A DNA stretch of 64,000 nt from Massilia kyonggiensis (GTDB lineage: Bacteria > Pseudomonadota > Gammaproteobacteria > Burkholderiales > Burkholderiaceae_D): assembly GCF_024756235.1 (NCBI RefSeq), contig NZ_JANUGY010000006.1, forward strand, positions 465,089 through 529,088, written 5' to 3'. The stretch's first letter is position 1; each line of letters begins with the position of its first letter. This document shows positions 61,101 to 64,000 of the stretch, in pieces. The notes beneath the pieces are model-generated. The model was given only the letters and a program-made list of their open reading frames with translations. It ran no database searches and was not told where the DNA came from. Position numbers and translations under genes: made by a program.

Positions 61101-61148
61101 GCCCGCGCGGCCTACCTGCGAGCGCAGAGGGACAGTGAACAAGCATGA
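58116..61148 (+). CDS. vgrG: Type VI secretion spike protein VgrG with TTR-like C-terminal extension
   Basis: A 1,010-residue VgrG. Residues 1 to about 430 are the gp27-like base. About 430-540 is the gp5/OB-fold spike (VQFHWQRG, then RVGQEVLVDFLDGNIDRPVVIGTVYNG). DUF2345-type beta-prism repeats follow to about 890. Residues about 905-970 look transthyretin/prealbumin-like (IVTFADGTVRKG and NVPPGEYLVEF), then comes a charged helix. TTR extensions of VgrG are known to dock effectors, for example EAEC VgrG1 with Tle1. The ATG at 58116 has GAGGTG 6 bp upstream; a GTG at 58107 lies inside that Shine-Dalgarno and is rejected. The stop overlaps the effector start (ATGA). No other T6SS structural genes are in the window. 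Confidence 0.93.
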   Translation: MTGIFEATLSVLAGEIAGRFTQHRRILRLSLPTGADLLAESLRGDEGIDEGFRFQVTALALDADIPLKTLLGQSVLLELETAAFAAPRAFHGHVTAAELLGANGGFARYSLTIEPWTAFLALGRDSRVFQDKTVFDILDAVFKGYDGKGRLAPSWRFDIGDRSIYPQRSLTTQYQESDLAFAERLMSEEGLFYFFEHEAAPDSPSLGSHTLVIADHNGAFQRNAQPDVRFTQPGAVMREDSLDRWRTEVRMQTNAVELASWDYRTRSVRVVSSAGGDGDMLAIRDVPGAYAYTNRAHGQRIADNQLEGLEARRKTFVGAGTVRTFVPGTTFTLHDHSFYDGGDEAGFIILRVSHLAHNNLNADTGNALQRLLGASRLQQENDADLATSLHTTGRGPGERPVYRNRIDAIPASVPYRPSRTDGHGQLLHPRPVVRGQQTAIVVGPPGAVIHTDRDHRIKVQFHWQRGEASHSRLDHPVPDGHTGAPADDRSGTWVRVATPLAPVAGANWGSHALPRVGQEVLVDFLDGNIDRPVVIGTVYNGAGQQNAPHNQAAYGAGAATGNAPMWFPGESAAHAHAAVLSGIKSQAMQASQSGTGAYSQLVFDDTPNEARVALQHHATAHKGTAELNLGHLRHQTDNQRLALAGQGAELKTEHAAALRAGSGMLLSTDRAGAAQPHLDSNQAGQQITAAAQLQTDLAGTAQKHNARLDKEPDPDKLPAIEAMRRSAEVVQAADEGAVGYTEPQLQVSAPAGIVATTPASAVLSAGASTSLVAGQDLNFAAQGNLHHGVKAGISMFTYGKAGNGNKPNQETGIRLHAASGKVSSQSQSGPTRVTADKLVTVASVASSVNVAAREHVLLTAQGAYLKLEGGNIQLHGPGKIEFKASMKELAGPESASPELPALPHPDRIDSDIELNFQYDDLDGIPNAPYIVTFADGTVRKGTLDNKGHAVLKNVPPGEYLVEFGEDPRDWAPPPEPEPDYKKPDVREQARLEIERARAAYLRAQRDSEQA
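59052..59235 (+). repeat. vgrG segment A, repeated at 63741-63924
   Basis: This 184-bp block recurs colinearly without gaps at 63741-63924 (offset 4,689). I count 16 mismatches, about 91% identity. Confidence 0.9.
60661..60729 (+). repeat. vgrG segment B, repeated at 63932-64000
   Basis: This 69-bp block recurs at 63932-64000 (offset 3,271) with a single mismatch. The match is still running when the window ends, so the true repeat is longer. Confidence 0.92.
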
Positions 61149-62716
61149 GCATCATCGACGATTGCGTTCAATTCCTCGAGGACCTGATCCTTGGAGACTT
61201 CAACGAGCAGCAAATGGTATCGGCCCAGGTGATCGGCGGGTTGATCTCCCTGGTTCCGATCGTGGACCAGGTCATGGACGTGCGCGACGTCTCTGGGAGC
61301 CTGTATCGCATCAACAAGCACGGCGGCTTTGCGAAGGCAACGCTCGATCAGAAGATCGACTTCGGCTTCGCCGCCTTCGGCGTCGTTCCGGAGGTCGGCA
61401 GCGCCTTCAAAACCGTATTCAAGCCGCTGTACAAGCAACGCAAAGCGGCCAAAGGCGTCATCAATGGCGGCGTCGCCATGATCGAGCGGATGCTGGGGCA
61501 GAAGAAAGGCGGCGCCGTGCGTTGGGTGCGTGCGCTCGACTGGGCGGGTAATACACAAGCGGCCATCGTGCAGGCGAATCTCGCCTTAACCAGCTGCATT
61601 GCGTTGCTGGAATATCTGGGGCAAGGGCATTGGTGGTGTCCGGATCATCTGGAGCAGCTCGCCAGGGATACGGCACCGGGATTGGAGTCCATGCGCGGAA
61701 AACTCGAAGCGCCGATCAGGGAAGCGTCCGCTGAGATCAGGGCATTTCTGGAGGATATGTTGGGTGAGCATGCGGCGGCGGTGGCGTTGGCTGTGGCGAA
61801 TCATGCAGCGGCTGTGCGACCGGTACACAGCAGTGCTGCTGCTCAAAAAAATGGCGCTCGCGGTACAACCAAAGTTCACACGCAAGTCGGTAGTCAGGCC
61901 CGGACGCAAGGGAAATCAGCGCAGGGCAAAATTGCGTCTGCAGTTCAAAAGACGGCTTGGGAAGTTTATGCAACCCTGGAGCATGCAGTAAAAGGATTGA
62001 TGGGTGAACACATTGTTGATCACTACGTTATCGAGCACAAAAACTGGGGGCTGCACTGGAACAAACACGACATGATGAGTCCCACACGAGGCGCCGAGAT
62101 AGGGGGGTGGCAAAGTGAATTTCGAAAAATAAATGATGACGAAACTCCTCTTTATTTATGCACCCCAAGCGCACATGTCCTGACGAGCGGTATCGATTCG
62201 TTATGGTTTACGAATCGATCTAGGCCTGCTCAGTATGCCGTTGTGGAGGCAAAAGCAAGCAAAAGCGCGCGGGCTTCGGTGTATCAACTACTTGGGGAGG
62301 CCAGTTCTTCGCAAGGGGCATCGCAAAATAGTTCGAGAAAAGGAAGAACTAGAGCAGGGCGACCACCTGCCCAACCTTCCAAACAGCAAAGCAAGAGTCG
62401 TCAGATTATGCAGATGAGCCACGACTGGATTGAGACCCGAATCAAGAGAGATTTCTTCCATATTGAGAGAAGGGTGCTTGAAAACTACTCCAGGCACGTA
62501 TTCCTTGTGTCGCCACTGCAGGCTGTGGAGCATGTAGAAGCCGTGTCAAAAATTATGAAAGAGGGCTTAGTAAGTAACCCGAAGGGGGCGCAAAAATACG
62601 CAGAGATGCACGCTAAGCACGATGTGGAAAAAGAGTTCGGCGAATCCCACCTCAATGAGGCTGAGAAAACATATTCGGCTCAAGGAAAGTATCGCCGTTC
62701 AAAAAAGAAGAATTAA
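61145..62716 (+). CDS. T6SS effector with C-terminal PoNe-type (PD-(D/E)xK) DNase domain
   Basis: A 523-residue effector coupled to vgrG by an ATGA overlap. Residues 1-140 form a delivery-type domain with a hydrophobic stretch (VIGGLISLVPIV, 29-40); 205-265 is an alanine-rich and basic linker; about 280-455 is the toxin. The toxin has D351 in SGIDSLWF and E368-x-K370 in YAVVEAKAS, the core acid and ExK pair of the PD-(D/E)xK nucleases, plus the downstream QMSHDWIETR (423-432). This motif set is that of the polymorphic nuclease effector (PoNe) family, which degrades target DNA. The adjacent DUF1910/1911 immunity gene is the known PoNe partner type. From about base 61850 the gene is much more AT-rich than vgrG, a sign of separate origin of the toxin end. 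The family call is by motif and neighbour, not by search. Confidence 0.85.
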   Translation: MSIIDDCVQFLEDLILGDFNEQQMVSAQVIGGLISLVPIVDQVMDVRDVSGSLYRINKHGGFAKATLDQKIDFGFAAFGVVPEVGSAFKTVFKPLYKQRKAAKGVINGGVAMIERMLGQKKGGAVRWVRALDWAGNTQAAIVQANLALTSCIALLEYLGQGHWWCPDHLEQLARDTAPGLESMRGKLEAPIREASAEIRAFLEDMLGEHAAAVALAVANHAAAVRPVHSSAAAQKNGARGTTKVHTQVGSQARTQGKSAQGKIASAVQKTAWEVYATLEHAVKGLMGEHIVDHYVIEHKNWGLHWNKHDMMSPTRGAEIGGWQSEFRKINDDETPLYLCTPSAHVLTSGIDSLWFTNRSRPAQYAVVEAKASKSARASVYQLLGEASSSQGASQNSSRKGRTRAGRPPAQPSKQQSKSRQIMQMSHDWIETRIKRDFFHIERRVLENYSRHVFLVSPLQAVEHVEAVSKIMKEGLVSNPKGAQKYAEMHAKHDVEKEFGESHLNEAEKTYSAQGKYRRSKKKN

Positions 62717-62734
62717 TCATGCAAAAGGATAATA

Positions 62735-63715
62735 ATGGTCGATTTTACTGAGCGCAGGCGGCAAAAATATTTGGATGAGGAAAGTTATAAGAATACTGTT
62801 CAGCATTTAAATGAAGGGAAATCTTTTTATGAAGAAATGCTGAACGCCCCTGGAGCGACAAGTCGTACTCGTGCTAGGGCGCTCTCCGGGCACGCGTTAG
62901 ATTTATGGAGGAAATTCCAGATTGAATATACAGCCGGAGCCGATTTGTCACAGCTTGCAGAGTCTCTGGGGGAAATAATTGAACTATATGACCGGTACGT
63001 GCAAGTCAAAGAGGAGTTGCCGGACGAAGAATATTACCCGCCTTTTGTATTAAATGATCTGATCGACACCTATGTTGATTTACTTAACATGATAAGCGCA
63101 GCAGTTTTGCTGCATCGCGAAGATTTATTGCCAACGGTACTCGGCTGGATCAAAGATGGTGAATATGACGGTGCCGATGCCATCCTTGAGGAACTCCTGA
63201 ATTTTTACTTTCCTGATCGTCCCTCACCTGACGAATGGTTATGGGATAAACCTTACCAGGCATTGCTGGATGTGGTTGACGCAGCAGTCGCCGCAGACCG
63301 GGCAAAGCTGATGAAGAAGTATGTCAAAGGCTGGTACCCTGCGATGAAAGGACGTGCTGGATTTTGGGGAAAACACGAAAAAATAAAGCCTGAACTGTCT
63401 CCGTACTTCGGTTATTGGGCCATGTGTGCAGGCGCATTTACTTATCTTCTTAATATTGATGACAGATCATATCGAGATGAGGAAGTCTATCCCAAGGACA
63501 TGGTTGACTACGCACGTAGCCAGCCACGCCGTGCGATAAAAATGTCGGATGGCGTCGAAATATTGCGAATCGAAGGAGGGCAGCCTTGCGTGCGGGAAGG
63601 GACTTGGTTTAGTCCAGCCAAGGTTGATAGTTCACGTTATTTTAAAGTCGGTGAAATAATGCCAGTGTTCGATGCATCTGAATACGGACACACGATCTGG
63701 CAGTGGGTTCCATAA
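62735..63715 (+). CDS. PoNi-type immunity protein (DUF1910/DUF1911) with extra C-terminal domain
   Basis: A 326-residue cytoplasmic protein. Residues about 5-125 fit DUF1910, and about 128-262 fit DUF1911 with the hallmark PYFGYWAMCAGAFTYLL followed by DDRSYRD and YPKDMVDYAR. These pairs protect against PoNe DNases. Residues about 275-326 are an additional C-terminal module (GQPCVREGTWFSPAK, then YFKVGEIMP and YGHTIWQWVP), resembling the end of Imm71/72-type immunity proteins; this last point is from memory. AAAGGA before the ATG is a good Shine-Dalgarno, 18 bp after the effector stop. Base composition is low-GC (18/60 G+C in line 62761-62820 by count). Confidence 0.87.
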   Translation: MVDFTERRRQKYLDEESYKNTVQHLNEGKSFYEEMLNAPGATSRTRARALSGHALDLWRKFQIEYTAGADLSQLAESLGEIIELYDRYVQVKEELPDEEYYPPFVLNDLIDTYVDLLNMISAAVLLHREDLLPTVLGWIKDGEYDGADAILEELLNFYFPDRPSPDEWLWDKPYQALLDVVDAAVAADRAKLMKKYVKGWYPAMKGRAGFWGKHEKIKPELSPYFGYWAMCAGAFTYLLNIDDRSYRDEEVYPKDMVDYARSQPRRAIKMSDGVEILRIEGGQPCVREGTWFSPAKVDSSRYFKVGEIMPVFDASEYGHTIWQWVP

Positions 63716-63719
63716 GTAA

Positions 63720-64000
63720 ATGGAGGTAGCGAAAGCGGGCCGTAAAACCTTCGTCGGCGCGGGCACCGTCCGCACCTTCGTACTGGGCACGACGTTCACG
63801 TTGCACGATCACAGCCTCTACGACGGCGACGATGAAGCCGGTTTTATCATCCTGCGCGTCAGCCATCTGGCGCACAACAACCAGAACGCCGACACCGGCA
63901 ATGCGCTGCAGCGCCTGCTGGGCGAGCTTCAATGTGGCGGCGCGGGAGCATGTGTTGCTGACGGCGCAGGGGGCGTATCTCAAGCTCGAGGGTGGGAATA
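63720..64000 (+). pseudogene. Internally deleted vgrG copy, continuing past the window end
   Basis: Starts 4 bp after the immunity gene stop and shows clear homology from about 63731. Bases 63741-63924 match vgrG 59052-59235 and bases 63932-64000 match 60661-60729. The two blocks are joined by a 7-bp junction, and 1,418 bp of the intact gene are missing. The deletion is not a multiple of three, so the second block is read out of frame from the ATG at 63720 and no VgrG product can be made from this fragment. The second block is nearly identical to the intact gene (68/69) while the first is about 91%, so the two parts have different histories. The remnant runs off the window and could lead to another effector cassette. 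Confidence 0.88.

Noticed and set aside
63720..63990. Small new gene at the ATG 63720
   Set aside because: The translation is VgrG sequence that shifts frame at the deletion junction; it is a pseudogene fragment, not a new protein.

Overview
The window is one continuous piece of a GC-rich chromosome. Gene content and order (gltBD; mlaFEDACB with a YadGH-type ABC pair, ibaG and murA; a compact hisG-to-hisE cluster; tatABC; hemE; priA) fit a betaproteobacterium, most likely Oxalobacteraceae such as Massilia or a close relative. The assignment is inferred from synteny and protein character, not from a database search. I see no rRNA, tRNA, CRISPR array or insertion sequence.

Layout. 1-4.1 kb: the 3' part of gltB and all of gltD (glutamate synthase), closed by a strong terminator. 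4.2-5.7 kb: a secreted-type RTX/DUF4214 protein. 5.7-7.4 kb: a two-gene minus-strand operon (alpha/beta hydrolase, CapA-like protein). 7.7-15 kb: the Mla outer-membrane lipid-asymmetry system, with mlaA inside the operon, then an ABC-2 exporter, ibaG and murA. 15-23 kb: histidine biosynthesis, hisG-D-[DNA methyltransferase]-C-B-H-A-F-I-E, then a HIT protein. 23.1-24.7 kb: tatABC. 24.7-39.2 kb: a mostly minus-strand stretch with a penicillin-acylase-type lipoprotein, a divergent desaturase/PhnD-like pair, an NHL-M23 fusion protein, a DUF885 protein, a very large SNF2 helicase and an S9 peptidase. 39.3-43 kb: hemE and priA, separated by 541 bp that is AT-rich and holds a cluster of DnaA-box sequences. 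43-58 kb: mixed housekeeping and secreted functions (lipoamide-dehydrogenase-like flavoprotein, Rep helicase, serralysin-like protease, SlyX, M3 peptidase, YgiQ radical SAM protein and small conserved proteins).

58-64 kb is the accessory part: a type VI secretion island. A VgrG with a transthyretin-like C-terminal extension is translationally coupled to a 523-residue effector. The effector's C-terminal half carries the motifs of a PoNe-type PD-(D/E)xK DNase. It is followed by a DUF1910/DUF1911 (PoNi-type) immunity gene of much lower GC. The window then ends inside an internally deleted second copy of vgrG. Two blocks of this copy match the intact gene, but 1,418 bp between them are missing. 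This looks like an effector/immunity cassette bounded by vgrG homology, a possible recombination-driven effector-exchange site.

The other non-routine items are the DnaA-box cluster between hemE and priA, the beta-class DNA methyltransferase embedded by start/stop overlaps in the his operon, and the NHL-propeller/M23 fusion. Start codons were chosen from family N-termini, overlaps and Shine-Dalgarno sequences. Residue positions are counted from those starts unless marked approximate.
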